A stretch of 64,000 nt of DNA from Corallococcus sp. CA053C (GTDB lineage Bacteria > Myxococcota > Myxococcia > Myxococcales > Myxococcaceae). Made by a program: the position numbers and the translations under genes. The notes under the pieces were generated by a model that searched no databases, had not been told where the DNA came from, and saw nothing but the letters and a program-made list of their open reading frames with translations. The DNA is taken from positions 34,219 to 98,218 of the forward strand of contig NZ_RAWA01000001.1 in the NCBI RefSeq assembly GCF_003611675.1, in the 5' to 3' direction. The stretch's first letter is position 1, and every line of letters begins with the position of its first letter. Shown piece by piece: positions 17,568 through 27,744 of the stretch.

Positions 17568-18845
17568 ATGCCTTTGACCTCCACCGTGGCCATCCCCCCT
17601 GCCGCAACGAGCGCGCTCCGCATCCCGGGTTACCGGACCTTCCTCATCACGTTCATGTTGGCGATGATGGCCGACAACATCGAGCACGTGATCAGCTACT
17701 GGGTGGCGTTCCAGAAGTTCCACTCGGCGGCGCTGGGAGGGTTCGCGGTGGTGTCCCACTGGCTGCCCTTCTTGATGTTCTCCGTGCCGGTGGGCGCGCT
17801 CAATGACCGGTTCGATTCCAGACGCCTCATCCAGGCGGGCATGGTGCTCTTCATCACCGCCTCCGCGGGGTGGGGCTACTTCTTCGTCACGGACTCGTTG
17901 CAGCTGTGGCACGCGATGGTGCTGCTCACGCTCCACGGCTGCGCGGGGGTCCTCTGGGGCACCTCCAGCCAGATGTTGCTCTACGACATCGTGGGCACGG
18001 CCTCCCTGGCCAGCGCGGTGCGCCTGAACGCGACGGCCCGCTACCTGGGCGTCCTGGTGGGCCCCGGGGTGGGCAGCATCATCATGCGGACGCTCGGGCC
18101 CACCCGGGGCATCTTCGTCAACACGCTGTTCTATCTGCCCCTCGTGCTCTGGCTGGTGGGCGCACCCCATGGCCGGCACTTTCGCGGGGCGCGGACGGGC
18201 CCCAAGCTTGCCGTGCGAGGCTTCGCGGACATCGTCCAGACGGTCCGCGACGTGCGCGGGATGCCCGTGGTCGCGCCCATGGTGTTGCTGGCGGGGGCCG
18301 CCTCGTTCTTCATTGGCAACAGCTATCAGGCGCAGATGCCGGGCTTCGCCCATGAGCTGGGCCATGGAGACCCCGGCCTGGCCTATACGCTGCTGCTGGG
18401 CGCGGATGCGGCCGGCGCGCTGCTGGCGGGCATCCTGCTGGAGACGCGCGGCACCTGGCTGCCGACGACGGCGGCGTCCGCATTGAAGATTGCCTTCCTG
18501 TGGGGGTGCTCGCTCTTCATGTTCTCGTTCATGCGCTGGTATCCGGCGGCGATCGGCGTGCTGTTCCTGGCCGGGTTCCTGGAGCTCTCCTTCAGCAGCA
18601 TGACGCAGGCCATCGTGCAGCTGAATGCGCCGGATACCATCCGGGGCCGCGTGCTGGGGCTCTTCAGCATGTCGGCCTCCGGCCTGCGGGCGTTCAGCGG
18701 CGTGACGGTGGGGCTCTTGGGGAGCGTGACCAACATCCACCTCTCGCTCGGCCTGTCCGCCGTGGCCTTCGTGGTGGTGGCTGGACTGCTGCTGCTGCGC
18801 CAATCCCAACCGGACGCGCAGGCCCCTTCGTCACCTCCTGTGTGA
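17568..18845 (+). CDS. MFS transporter
   Basis: 425 residues. Start ATG at 17568 is the first that precedes the first membrane helix; no clear Shine-Dalgarno. Twelve hydrophobic segments can be drawn. The loop between helices 2 and 3 carries VGALNDRFDSRRLIQAGM, a form of MFS motif A. LNATARYLGVLVGPGVGSII in helices 4-5 is typical of the MFS_3/enterobactin-exporter-like group (EntS). QLNAPDTIRGRVLGLFSMSA repeats the pattern in the second half. An exporter is likely; substrate unknown. No siderophore or antibiotic gene is adjacent. Confidence 0.87.
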   Translation: MPLTSTVAIPPAATSALRIPGYRTFLITFMLAMMADNIEHVISYWVAFQKFHSAALGGFAVVSHWLPFLMFSVPVGALNDRFDSRRLIQAGMVLFITASAGWGYFFVTDSLQLWHAMVLLTLHGCAGVLWGTSSQMLLYDIVGTASLASAVRLNATARYLGVLVGPGVGSIIMRTLGPTRGIFVNTLFYLPLVLWLVGAPHGRHFRGARTGPKLAVRGFADIVQTVRDVRGMPVVAPMVLLAGAASFFIGNSYQAQMPGFAHELGHGDPGLAYTLLLGADAAGALLAGILLETRGTWLPTTAASALKIAFLWGCSLFMFSFMRWYPAAIGVLFLAGFLELSFSSMTQAIVQLNAPDTIRGRVLGLFSMSASGLRAFSGVTVGLLGSVTNIHLSLGLSAVAFVVVAGLLLLRQSQPDAQAPSSPPV

Positions 18846-19043
18846 GTGCTCGCATTTCAATAATTCTCTCATCGGGCGCCAGGGCCCCCCGCACAGTTGC
18901 ATTCTGCTCGCGCGGAGGGGACGTGCGGACACTGACCCGCCAGGGGGACAGGGAATAGATCCAGGCGCTGCCCAGAAAGAGGGGCAGGCGTCCGCCTGCT
19001 CTCTTTCGTTCACGGTCGGCACACCGCCCGAAGGAGAATCGAC

Positions 19044-20516
19044 GTGCAAACTCCCCACATGGTCTCCCTGCCGATCCAGGTGCGCAGACGCACCCTGGGT
19101 GCCATCGCATCGCTCGTGCTGGCCACCCCATGGATCCCGCTCCATCAGGCTCACGCGGAGCAACCGCCGCCGCCGTGTCATCCCAACCCGAACGCCGACG
19201 CGGATGTCGCCACCTTGGGAAGCCGTGGCGACATCGTCGCACTGCCCACGCCGCTGAAGGACCGGCTCCTCCGACTCGCGAGCCGGCCGCACACCTTCCT
19301 CCCCATGCAAACCTTCGCGGAGGCGGACACGCCCAGCCAGCTCTTCCAGTACTACCTGCTGGACACCCATGGCTTCGAGCGCAACGTCTTCGTCAGCATC
19401 ATCCCCGGCGTCAATGACACCGCGATGTTGACGGCCACGGGCGGCAACTGCGGGCTGCCCACCGTCGCGGCGGTGCGGCTCGTCGTCGAGCCGAAGCCCG
19501 GGCTTCCCACCGACCCGAACGACGTCCGTGCCTTCATCGACGTCTTCACGGACATCTCCGGGCTCTTCGTCATCAACAACGAGAGCGGGTGGTACGAGGG
19601 CTGGATGATCCACGACCTGGTCGTCCCGCCGGTCGCGCCCGCGCGCCCTGACGGGCATGCCCGGTTCGGCACGATGACCCCCTCGGATGCCGACGTGATG
19701 GCGAGGATCGGACGCCACAACAATGTCCCCGGGAGGCTCTTCACGACGGATGGTAATGCCGTCCGGTTCCCGAGCGAGAATGATCGCTTCCCGTGGATCC
19801 AGAGCAACGTCGTCCCCATCCAGCTCAGCATGGGGGCGTACAACGCCATGCAGCAGTTGGACGTGCACAACTACTGGGAGTTCAACTACACCACGAACTG
19901 GGTCCACCCGCTCTACGAGCTGCCGTTCACCGGTGGCTTCCCCGACAGGATTGGAGCGCCGCCTGACACCTTCGAGGACGGTGAGCTTGGCTTGCTGAAG
20001 TCAATCGTCCCGGGCTCGGGGCCCAAGGGCGTGAAGAACCTTCCGCAACTGTATGGAGACAGCCCGTATCGCCCCCGCGATCCGGACCTCTTCGACGCGG
20101 AGGTCGACTCCCAGCGGGAGTTCCGCCAGCGCTTCATCCCGAGCGGGCTCGCCAACGAGATCTTCCTGGATGTCTATGTCCGGCTGGCGTCGTTCATGCC
20201 CTGGGAGAAGAGCCTGAACCGCCGCCTCTTCCACGCCTACGCCCAGGAAGTCGCGAGGGTCGACCTGAATGGTGACGGCGTCGTCTCGGCCGCCGAGGGA
20301 GACGTCGACGCCGCCTCGGATGGCTTCGCGGACAACACGCGGTTGTTCATCCCCGCCACGGCGTTCAATCGCTTCGCGGTGACTCGCGAGATCAACGATG
20401 GCTATCTGGCACCTCGCTTCGCCCCCAGTCAGCGCGCCTGGTTGCTGACGGGCGGGCGCGAGGAGGTCAGCCCCACGGTTCCCGCGTCCGCGGGGCGCGA
20501 CGGCGACGACCGCTGA
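19044..20516 (+). CDS. Secreted hypothetical protein with EF-hand-like loop
   Basis: 490 residues. The GTG at 19044 has an AAGGAGA Shine-Dalgarno 7 bp away; ATG six codons on is less well placed. Long signal peptide with a twin-Arg-like RRRTLGAIASLVLATPW, cleaved near AHA. The mature protein has no known domain; late in the chain DLNGDGVVSAAEGD is a good EF-hand/dockerin-type calcium loop. Many Trp, Tyr and Asn residues (NYWEFNYTTNWVHPLYELPF) suggest a beta-rich exported protein. Function unknown. Confidence 0.7.
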   Translation: MQTPHMVSLPIQVRRRTLGAIASLVLATPWIPLHQAHAEQPPPPCHPNPNADADVATLGSRGDIVALPTPLKDRLLRLASRPHTFLPMQTFAEADTPSQLFQYYLLDTHGFERNVFVSIIPGVNDTAMLTATGGNCGLPTVAAVRLVVEPKPGLPTDPNDVRAFIDVFTDISGLFVINNESGWYEGWMIHDLVVPPVAPARPDGHARFGTMTPSDADVMARIGRHNNVPGRLFTTDGNAVRFPSENDRFPWIQSNVVPIQLSMGAYNAMQQLDVHNYWEFNYTTNWVHPLYELPFTGGFPDRIGAPPDTFEDGELGLLKSIVPGSGPKGVKNLPQLYGDSPYRPRDPDLFDAEVDSQREFRQRFIPSGLANEIFLDVYVRLASFMPWEKSLNRRLFHAYAQEVARVDLNGDGVVSAAEGDVDAASDGFADNTRLFIPATAFNRFAVTREINDGYLAPRFAPSQRAWLLTGGREEVSPTVPASAGRDGDDR

Positions 20517-20600
20517 AGGCTCCCTGAGGCAGGGGGGCGCCCTTGTCGCCCAGCCGGGGGTTGAAGGCGGGCGTCGAGGTTTCGACATCACGGGAGGCAC

Positions 20601-22073
20601 ATGAGCTTCTATTTCCGTTGCCTCTCGCTGTTCGTGATGGGACTGGTCCTGTGTGAGTCCGGCTGCGCGGTCTGCACCCTGGGGGCGCCCCCCTCCGCGC
20701 GGAATCCGATTGCGGGGGCTTCGAGCATCATGCGCTGGAGCAAGCCCCAGCGGCTCTCCGCCGGGCCGTCGCTCTCGTGGGAGCACACGCGCGCGGTGGC
20801 GGGCCCCTCCGGGAGCGCGTTCGCCGTCTTCGCGCATGTCACGACCCAGAACGCGCCCCACGACTACACGGCAATCTACGCCAGCCGCTATGCCGCCACG
20901 TCCGACACATGGACGTCCGAACAGCCGCTCCAATCCCAACCCGGCAACCTTCTCCGGAGCAGTCTGGCCGCGGATGAGCAGGGAAATGCCCTCGCTGTCT
21001 GGCTCCAGCAGACCCCGGCCGGCAACACCTTCTTCGCAAGCCACTTTTCGGCGGCGACGGGCCAATGGAGCCCCGCGCTGCAGCTCACGTTCCCCGTCGA
21101 CGACACCCCCACCATGCGTCTGGCCATGTCCCCCACGGGCGATGCGGTCTTCGTCTGGACGACGTTCTGCAAGACGCTGTGCACGCCCGCCGAGCACCGG
21201 GTGATGGCCATGCGCTATCTGGGGGCCAGCAACCGGTGGGTCCAGCCGCCGGTGCCCCTCAACTCGGCGCGTGAGACCCAGTCTCTCTGGCCCGCCGCCG
21301 CCCTCGACGCGAACGGCAGCGCGCTCGTGCAGTGGCAGCAGGCGGACGCCCGCGGTACCCAGGCCATTCATGGCAGCTCGTTCAACGCCGACAAGCTCCA
21401 GTGGTGTGGCGATGCGATCCTGAGCCGGACGAACTACGGCGCGGCCTCGACGCCCGCCATCGCCATGGACGCGTCGGGCAGCGCGCTCGCCGTCTGGCCA
21501 CAGCGCTTCTCGACGCTGACCGGCGACTCGATGCAGGGAATCGACGCACGCCGCTACGACCGTGAGAGCAACACATGGCAGCCCGCCGAGCGCATCGACT
21601 CGCACCTCTCCGACTACGGAGGCATGTTCAACCCGTCCATCGTCGTCGCGACGAACACGGGCGATGCACTGGCCGGCTGGCTGTACATCCCCAGCCCCCC
21701 GCCCCTCACCGGGGCCGCCGAGGGACGCGTGTACAGCGCGGCGAAGGAGGCTTGGGACATCCGTCCGCGCTTCGACCGCAGCGTCGACCCGAACAACCCG
21801 CGGCTCGGCGGCACCGTACTGGGCGGATTTCCAGTGCTCGCCTCCGACCCGGCCGGTGACCAGGTCGCCCTCTGGGCACAGTCCGACCACACCGCCTGGG
21901 CGAGCTACCTCTACGCCCCTGGCAACTTCCGGCCCCCGGAACCCCTGCGGTCCGCGCCGGGAGCCGTCGTGGGCGCCATCACGGGGGCCATCGACCTGAA
22001 TGGGCATGCAACGGCGGTGTGGATTGAGACCGCCGCGGATGGCGACAGCCTCTGGGTCGCTCGCTACCAGTAG
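20601..22073 (+). CDS. Secreted repeat protein, probable beta-propeller
   Basis: 490 residues; GGGAGG before the ATG. N-terminus MSFYFRCLSLFVMGLVLCESGC is a signal peptide ending in a possible, non-standard lipobox (ESGC). About seven repeats of 50-60 residues follow the pattern W....L......S..P..A.D..GNALAVW.Q, for example SLAADEQGNALAVWLQQ, IAMDASGSALAVWPQ and IVVATNTGDALAGWLY. Such WxxP/D.GNA.A.W repeats are common in myxobacterial surface proteins and probably form a propeller. Role unknown. Confidence 0.75.
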   Translation: MSFYFRCLSLFVMGLVLCESGCAVCTLGAPPSARNPIAGASSIMRWSKPQRLSAGPSLSWEHTRAVAGPSGSAFAVFAHVTTQNAPHDYTAIYASRYAATSDTWTSEQPLQSQPGNLLRSSLAADEQGNALAVWLQQTPAGNTFFASHFSAATGQWSPALQLTFPVDDTPTMRLAMSPTGDAVFVWTTFCKTLCTPAEHRVMAMRYLGASNRWVQPPVPLNSARETQSLWPAAALDANGSALVQWQQADARGTQAIHGSSFNADKLQWCGDAILSRTNYGAASTPAIAMDASGSALAVWPQRFSTLTGDSMQGIDARRYDRESNTWQPAERIDSHLSDYGGMFNPSIVVATNTGDALAGWLYIPSPPPLTGAAEGRVYSAAKEAWDIRPRFDRSVDPNNPRLGGTVLGGFPVLASDPAGDQVALWAQSDHTAWASYLYAPGNFRPPEPLRSAPGAVVGAITGAIDLNGHATAVWIETAADGDSLWVARYQ

Positions 22074-22111
22074 CCCTGTCGGGCCCACGACTCCGGGGCC
22101 ACGCCCGAGCA

Positions 22112-22141
22112 CCGCGCAGCCCTCGAACCGGGGCTGCGCGG
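22112..22141. terminator. Stem-loop between convergent genes
   Basis: Perfect 11-bp inverted repeat CCGCGCAGCCC (22112-22122) with its complement at 22131-22141 and an 8-nt loop. It lies between the stops at 22073 (plus) and 22164 (minus). No T-tract, so either a Rho-independent terminator of the GC-only type or a 3'-end stabiliser. Confidence 0.6.
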
Positions 22142-22163
22142 AGGGTGGGACGCCAAGGCCGGG

Positions 22164-23624
22164 TCAGCGGACCCAGGACACGTTGCTGATGGTGAACTTC
22201 GAGCCGTCTGTCTTCTCCGCGTTCGTGTACGGCGAGTACACCCGCGTGGAGAAGGTGTTGGCGGCGGTGTCCACCTCGATGATGCGCGTCGGGTTCGTCG
22301 ACGCGTCATGGTAGGTGGTGAGGATTTGATAGATCTTGTTGCCCTGGGTGCCGGTGACCTCGCTGTACGCCGAGGTGCCCACGTGGCCGGAGAAGATGAA
22401 CTTCACGTTGGGGTACAGCTTGAGCGAGTTGTCGAACACGTACTGCGGGCTGTTGTTGCCGTAGCCGCCGTTGCTCTGCTCGATGCCGCCGCTGCCCGTC
22501 TGATGCGAGTGGGTGATGACGATGACGTTGTGGCGGGGATGCGCCGCGATGACGGTCTTGGCCCAGTCAACCGCGCCCGTGCGCGCCCACAGCTCCAGGT
22601 TCAGCACGAGCCAGTCCAGGCCGCCCGCGGTGAACGTGTGATAGGCATTGTCGCACTTGCCCGTCTCGTACACGCCCGCCAGCGCCTGGAAGCGCGACAC
22701 CGGGAAGTAGGTGTTGAACGTGGTGGTGTTGCGGAGGTTGGCGTTCACGTTGCCGGGGCAGGCGCTGCCGCCGGGGCAGGTGGCCGCCGTGTCATGGTTG
22801 CCAATGGCCAGCGCGTAGGGAATCCGGGCGTCGTCCAGCTTCTTGAGAGCGTTGCTGGCGCGCACGTACTGGATGTGGTCCGGCGTGTCCCAGTTCATCA
22901 TGTCGCCCGTCTGCGTCACGAAGCGCAGGTCGAGCGCGGACCGGTTGTCCACGAGCCACTGCATGCGGTGGTCGATGAGGGTCGAGTTGCTGACCACCTC
23001 GTTCTGAACGTCCGGGATGACGACGAAGGAGAACTTCGTGTCCACGGGAGCCGGGGTGGTGGGCGCGGCGTAGAGCTTGATGCCCTCGTCCACCCAGCCG
23101 GCGGCGCTGAGGCTGCTGCGCTCGGCGTCGGTGATGGCGAAGCGGTGCTTGCGCAGCGTCTCATGGGAGTAGCGGTACACGGGGACGAGGCACGGGTCCG
23201 CCGTCTTCGAGGCGTAGAAGCCGATGCCCTCGTCGGTGGTGTAGCCGCCCGTGCTGACCAGGTCCTGCTTCTCCGTCGCGTCGATGGTCCAGAAGTGCTC
23301 GGCGCGGCTCGGGCTGTAGATGCGGTAGACGGGGGACAGGCCCGTCCCCGTGGCGGCCGCGGCCTTGAAGGCCACGCCCCGGTCCTCGGTGTAGCCGTAC
23401 GTCGTGGCGGCGTTGGCCGCCTCGTTGGCGTTGAGCGTGTAGAGGCTGTCGCCCGTGCTCGCCTTGATGCGGTGATACATGGGGCCGCTCAGGGCGGCGC
23501 AGTCCAGCGCGGACCCGGTCGACGCCAGCTCCGGCGTCTCGGGCGTCTCCGCCGGAGTGCCACCGCTACAGGCGGTAAGCGCGGCGGCCAGTGCCACGGA
23601 TGCAATGATTCTCAGGTGCCTCAA
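22164..23624 (-). CDS. Calcineurin-like metallophosphoesterase lipoprotein with DUF5648-type repeats
   Basis: 486 residues from TTG at 23624 (GAGGA Shine-Dalgarno upstream); a TTG five codons earlier is equally possible. Signal peptide ends ALTAC, a lipobox. Residues about 45-190 hold three copies of a (V/M)Y(R/H).....(H/S).(F/Y)(W/T/A)(T)...E unit like DUF5648 (VYRIYSPSRAEHFWTIDATE, VYRYSHETLRKHRFAITDAE). Then a metallophosphoesterase: VIPDVQNE, TQTGDMMNW, IGNHDT, VITHSHQTG and FSGHVG supply the two-metal ligands. A cell-surface phosphoesterase by prediction; substrate unknown. The first Asp motif reads PDVQ rather than DxH, a common variant. Confidence 0.85.
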   Translation of the reverse strand: MRHLRIIASVALAAALTACSGGTPAETPETPELASTGSALDCAALSGPMYHRIKASTGDSLYTLNANEAANAATTYGYTEDRGVAFKAAAATGTGLSPVYRIYSPSRAEHFWTIDATEKQDLVSTGGYTTDEGIGFYASKTADPCLVPVYRYSHETLRKHRFAITDAERSSLSAAGWVDEGIKLYAAPTTPAPVDTKFSFVVIPDVQNEVVSNSTLIDHRMQWLVDNRSALDLRFVTQTGDMMNWDTPDHIQYVRASNALKKLDDARIPYALAIGNHDTAATCPGGSACPGNVNANLRNTTTFNTYFPVSRFQALAGVYETGKCDNAYHTFTAGGLDWLVLNLELWARTGAVDWAKTVIAAHPRHNVIVITHSHQTGSGGIEQSNGGYGNNSPQYVFDNSLKLYPNVKFIFSGHVGTSAYSEVTGTQGNKIYQILTTYHDASTNPTRIIEVDTAANTFSTRVYSPYTNAEKTDGSKFTISNVSWVR

Positions 23625-23774
23625 GGTGTGTCCTCGCAAGATGTCTCGGGTTGGAGCCCACCAGGAATTTGGCGGGTTTTACCGATTTCGCCGGTTGATT
23701 CGGCGTTTCTTGGGCGCGGATACCATTGAGGGTTTGGTCCTGGAAGACCCACCTATAAGAGTGTTCCGATTTTA

Positions 23775-26700
23775 TCAGAACAGCAGGGAGCGCACGGGGA
23801 CGCTCGCGTACCGCGTCGGCTTCCCGGGGCCGAGCTGGCCGTCGGTGTTGGAGCCCCAGGCCCAGAGGGTCCCGTCGGTGCGCAGCGCCAGCGCGAAGGT
23901 CTCGCCCCAGCGGTCGGGTGAGCTTGAAGCCACGGCCTGGACGCTCATCATGGCCGGCGCGGGGGTCGCGTTGGAGCTGAAGCTGGTGGTGCCGTTTCCC
24001 AGCTCGCCAGAGGTGTTCCGGCCCCAGTTGAAGAGCCAGCCGCTGGAGTTCACCACCATGGAATGGGTATTGCCCGCGGCCACGGTGACCACCCCGCTCA
24101 AGCCCGGCAGCTGCGCCGGAGTCGTCCGGTTGGCCGAGGCGGCGCTCCCCAGCTCCCCATTGGAGTTGCTGCCCCAGGCCCACAAGGTCCCGTCGGAGCG
24201 CACCGCCAGGGTGTGGGTATTTCCCGCGTCCAGGGCGACAACGTTGCTCAGCCCCAACAGCCGTACGGGTGTGGTCCGTTGGAGGGTGGTGCCATCGCCC
24301 AGCTGCCCCGAGGCGTTGTCGCCCCAGGCCCACACGGTGCCGTCGTAGTGCAACGCCAGCGAGTAGCGCAGCCCGGCGGCGACCGCCACGATGCCGCTCA
24401 AGCCCAGCACCTGCGTGGGCACGGTCCGTCCAGTCGTGGAGCCGATTCCCAACTGACCGTACCAGTTGTCGCCCCAGGACCAGACGGTGCCGTCGTAGCG
24501 CACCGCCACCGTGTGGCTGCCTGCCGCGGCCACGGCCACGATCCCATCGAGCCCCGGGACCTGCGTCGGCGTCGTGCGCGGGCTCGTGGACCCCAAACCC
24601 AGCTGCCCCGAGGCGTTGTCTCCCCAGGCCCACACGGTCCCGTCGTAGAGCAGCGCCAGGGAGTGACCTCCCCCCGCCGAAACCGAGCCCACATTGCCCA
24701 GCCCTGCGACCTGGGTCGGAGACGCGCGGGTGATCACATCGCCCAGGCCGAGTTGGCCATGGCTGTTGTCGCCCCAGGCCCACACGGTGCCGTCGGAGTG
24801 TTGCGCGAGCGCGTGGTTGCCCCCCGCGGCCACCGCCACGAGGGCACTCAACCCAGGCACCTGCGCCGCCCTCGTCTGTGCACCCGTGGTCCCATCCCCC
24901 CGCTGACCGTACTCGTTGTCACCCCATGCCCAGAGCGTGCCGTCGGCGCGCACCGCCAGCGAGTGCTCGCCGCCCGCACTCATGGAGACGATTCCCCCCG
25001 GCCCTGAGACCTGCTGGGGGGTGATGGCGACCTGCCGGTTTCCGGTGCCCAGCTGACCACCGAGGTTCTTGCCCCAGGCCCACAGGGTGTTGTCGGAGCG
25101 CAGCGCCAGCGAGTGATACCAGCCGGCGGACACAGCCACGATCCCCGTCAGTCCCACGACCTGCGTGGGCGACCTGGAGAAGTATCCACCCCAGCCGCCA
25201 TTCTGCTGGGACGTGATGATGTAGCCCCAGATCCACACGGTGCCGTCCGAGCGCGCCACCAGGGAGTGCTCGTTGCCCGCATCCACGGACTTCACGTTCG
25301 TCACCCCGGAGACCTGCAGCGGGGTGAGCCGGTCGCTGGAGGTGCCATCTCCCTGCTGACCGGAGTCGTTGCCCCCCCAGGACCAGAGGACCCCATCCGA
25401 ACGCAGGGCCAGGACGTGGGAGCCGCCCGCGCTGATGGAGGTGACTCCGCCCAGGTTCGACACCGGCCCCGGCAGGAGGCGATTCGTCGTGGAGCCGTCT
25501 CCGAGCTGTCCGTGGGAGTTGTTGCCCCACGTCCTCAGGGTGCCGTCGTCGCGCAGGGCCACGGAGAAGGAACCGCCCGCGGCCACGGCCACGACCCCGC
25601 TCAACCCTGACACCTGCACCGCCGTGAGACGCTGCACCGTCGTGCCATCCCCGAGCTGCCCCGAGGTGTTGTCCCCCCAGGCCCACACGGTGCCATCGGA
25701 GCGCAGCGCGAGTGAGTGGCTGTATGCCGTGGACACGGCCACGATCCCGCTCACCCCCGACACCTGGACCGGCGTGGTGCTGTTGACCGTCGAGCCGTTT
25801 CCCAGCCTGCCGCCGGAGTTGTTGCCCGCGGCCCAGACCGTGCCGTCGGGACGCACCACCAGGGAATGCGAGTAGCCCGCCGCAACACAGCCATTGAGGC
25901 ACGGACGCGGACGGTTGAGGAACTCCTCGAGCACGGCCTTGCGGTGCGGCAGGAAGACGTCCAACACCGCCGGAGAGAGCCGGAAGCGGACCCCCTCCGG
26001 GCCTGTCTCGGTGATCTCACTGGTATGGGTGAAGCCCAGTGAGCGGGGCCAGGTCTGCGGGGTGCCCACGTTGGCGCCGTTGCTGAGCTCGTGACAGCCC
26101 GCGCACGACAGCGCCTTGGCGCGCTGGACGAGCTGATCCGGCGTCAGGGGGCTTCCGATGCGCGTCAGCTCCGTCTGGAGGGCGGACCTGAGCGTGCCGC
26201 CGGCTCCGAACTGGACGCTGTAGTTGTTCTCCGAACCCTGCGCCAGGCTCTGCCCGCCGTTGAAGCGCTCCGGCACCTCGTAGTTGAAGAGGTTGATGTC
26301 CGGCGTGGCCAGCATCGCCACCTGGCCCGGCAGGAAGGCCCGGAAGTCCGCCGCCAGCGGGTGCGTGGACGTGGGGCTGAACAGGCCCCCGAAGGGGTTC
26401 ACCTTGTCCGTGACGATGACAGCCTTGAGCGCGCTGCACCCGGACGTGTCGCAGGTCTTCTGCAGCTTGAACTCCCGCAGCAACCAGGTCGGCTGCATGA
26501 ACATGTTGGTGCGGATCTGCCCCGTGCCCCGGTTGACGTCCGCGCCGTAGTTGTCGATGTGCACCACCGGCCGGAAGCCGGGCAGGCCCTGGAAGTAGAA
26601 CGTCCGGAGCGCGGCGGCGCGGGACGCGAGGTCGCTGTTGTTCGTCAATCCCTGCCAGAACTTCGCCACCGGCAGACACCCCTCCAGCCCCAGGGTCGGA

Positions 26701-27386
26701 TTCGGGTTGGGCAGCGCGGCCTCGAAGATGAGGAAGTTGCGATTCGTCCCGCTGGTGGCGCCCGAGCGTTTGGCGAAGACGATGCGGTACTCACCGCACT
26801 CGGCGCCGTTCACCGGGGCCAGGTCGAAGCGGTTGAAGAGGCCCACGGCCATGTAGGCATTGCCCGAGTTCGGGTCGGTGAACGGATCCGTCTGGGCCTG
26901 GGCGCCCTCGGGGGCCCGGCACGCGTAGGGATAGCCGTTGAAGGCGGGGTTGCCGCCGGTATCCACCTGGTCGTTGCAGTGAGCGCCCAACCCCAGGCCG
27001 GGCTTCGGGTTCTGGGTGTCCCAGAGCTGGCGGAAGAGCTGCAGGCTCGTGAGTCCCGGCACGCCGCTCTGCGCGACGAGCTGATCCATCACCGCCTTCA
27101 GGGTGAAGGTGCTGACGATGGCCTGTTCGGTGACCACCAGCGAGCGACGGGCATCCACCGCCACCAGCGCGTCCAGCGTCCTGGTGGAGGAGTCATGGAG
27201 CTGCAGCCCGATGCCGCTTCGCTCGGAGTGGAGTGGCGTCACCCGGGTCGCGGTGAGCGCCTGCGCCACCGTCTCCCCGGACGAGGTCGGGACAGCGGTG
27301 GCGTCGGTGCCGGCGGGAGGCGCGGAGCAGCTCGCGAGCAGGGCGAGGGCGAGCGCCAGGGGCAGGCGGATGGAGGCTGGGAGCAT
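23775..27386 (-). CDS. Giant lipoprotein: heme-motif N-terminal region plus fourteen RCC1 repeats
   Basis: 1203 residues from the ATG at 27386 (MLPASIRLPLALALALLASC, lipobox Cys20); GTG eleven codons upstream is an alternative. Residues about 30-490 are a myxobacterial-type domain of unknown role with a CAGCH heme-c motif near 426 (LSCAGCHELSNGANVG). From about 500 to the end there are fourteen RCC1 repeats (VWAWGDN.SGQLG.GT), that is, two seven-bladed propellers. The fifth blade is irregular (WIWGYIITSQQNG). Surface-exposed by prediction. RCC1 proteins bind protein partners; a Ran role does not apply in bacteria. Confidence 0.85.
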   Translation of the reverse strand: MLPASIRLPLALALALLASCSAPPAGTDATAVPTSSGETVAQALTATRVTPLHSERSGIGLQLHDSSTRTLDALVAVDARRSLVVTEQAIVSTFTLKAVMDQLVAQSGVPGLTSLQLFRQLWDTQNPKPGLGLGAHCNDQVDTGGNPAFNGYPYACRAPEGAQAQTDPFTDPNSGNAYMAVGLFNRFDLAPVNGAECGEYRIVFAKRSGATSGTNRNFLIFEAALPNPNPTLGLEGCLPVAKFWQGLTNNSDLASRAAALRTFYFQGLPGFRPVVHIDNYGADVNRGTGQIRTNMFMQPTWLLREFKLQKTCDTSGCSALKAVIVTDKVNPFGGLFSPTSTHPLAADFRAFLPGQVAMLATPDINLFNYEVPERFNGGQSLAQGSENNYSVQFGAGGTLRSALQTELTRIGSPLTPDQLVQRAKALSCAGCHELSNGANVGTPQTWPRSLGFTHTSEITETGPEGVRFRLSPAVLDVFLPHRKAVLEEFLNRPRPCLNGCVAAGYSHSLVVRPDGTVWAAGNNSGGRLGNGSTVNSTTPVQVSGVSGIVAVSTAYSHSLALRSDGTVWAWGDNTSGQLGDGTTVQRLTAVQVSGLSGVVAVAAGGSFSVALRDDGTLRTWGNNSHGQLGDGSTTNRLLPGPVSNLGGVTSISAGGSHVLALRSDGVLWSWGGNDSGQQGDGTSSDRLTPLQVSGVTNVKSVDAGNEHSLVARSDGTVWIWGYIITSQQNGGWGGYFSRSPTQVVGLTGIVAVSAGWYHSLALRSDNTLWAWGKNLGGQLGTGNRQVAITPQQVSGPGGIVSMSAGGEHSLAVRADGTLWAWGDNEYGQRGDGTTGAQTRAAQVPGLSALVAVAAGGNHALAQHSDGTVWAWGDNSHGQLGLGDVITRASPTQVAGLGNVGSVSAGGGHSLALLYDGTVWAWGDNASGQLGLGSTSPRTTPTQVPGLDGIVAVAAAGSHTVAVRYDGTVWSWGDNWYGQLGIGSTTGRTVPTQVLGLSGIVAVAAGLRYSLALHYDGTVWAWGDNASGQLGDGTTLQRTTPVRLLGLSNVVALDAGNTHTLAVRSDGTLWAWGSNSNGELGSAASANRTTPAQLPGLSGVVTVAAGNTHSMVVNSSGWLFNWGRNTSGELGNGTTSFSSNATPAPAMMSVQAVASSSPDRWGETFALALRTDGTLWAWGSNTDGQLGPGKPTRYASVPVRSLLF

Positions 27387-27744
27387 GGCGGGAGGTACGG
27401 CGGAAGGGGCGCGGTTCACGCGTCAAAGACAGGCCACCGGCCTCGGGACCGGCGACGCAGGCTTTACATTATGATGCCACTTTTCACGCTATTCTAGTCC
27501 TGGTGTGTCAATCCGAAGGCACTCACCGACCTGCCTACCCGGGGGAAGCCGACACCCAGAAGCAGCTTCACCACTTGCATGCCATCAGCCTCTCAACCGG
27601 GATGAATTCACTGTTTTGCACTCACCGGTTGAGTGTGCCATCGCCAGCTTTGCAGGGCAGACCTGGGGATGCGGCATTGAATTGCAAGAGCATCCTTTCT
27701 TCCGATATTCAGTCAGGCGCAGTTCTCACCGAGAGGAGCTCCCG

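Noticed and set aside
20001..22112. 703-codon minus-strand frame
   Set aside because: Covers two plus-strand genes with signal peptides and repeats; no protein-like composition.
23775..25880. Tandem repeat of about 150 bp considered as a CRISPR or DNA repeat array
   Set aside because: The repetition is the coding sequence of RCC1 blades with diverged units; no constant repeat and variable spacer structure.
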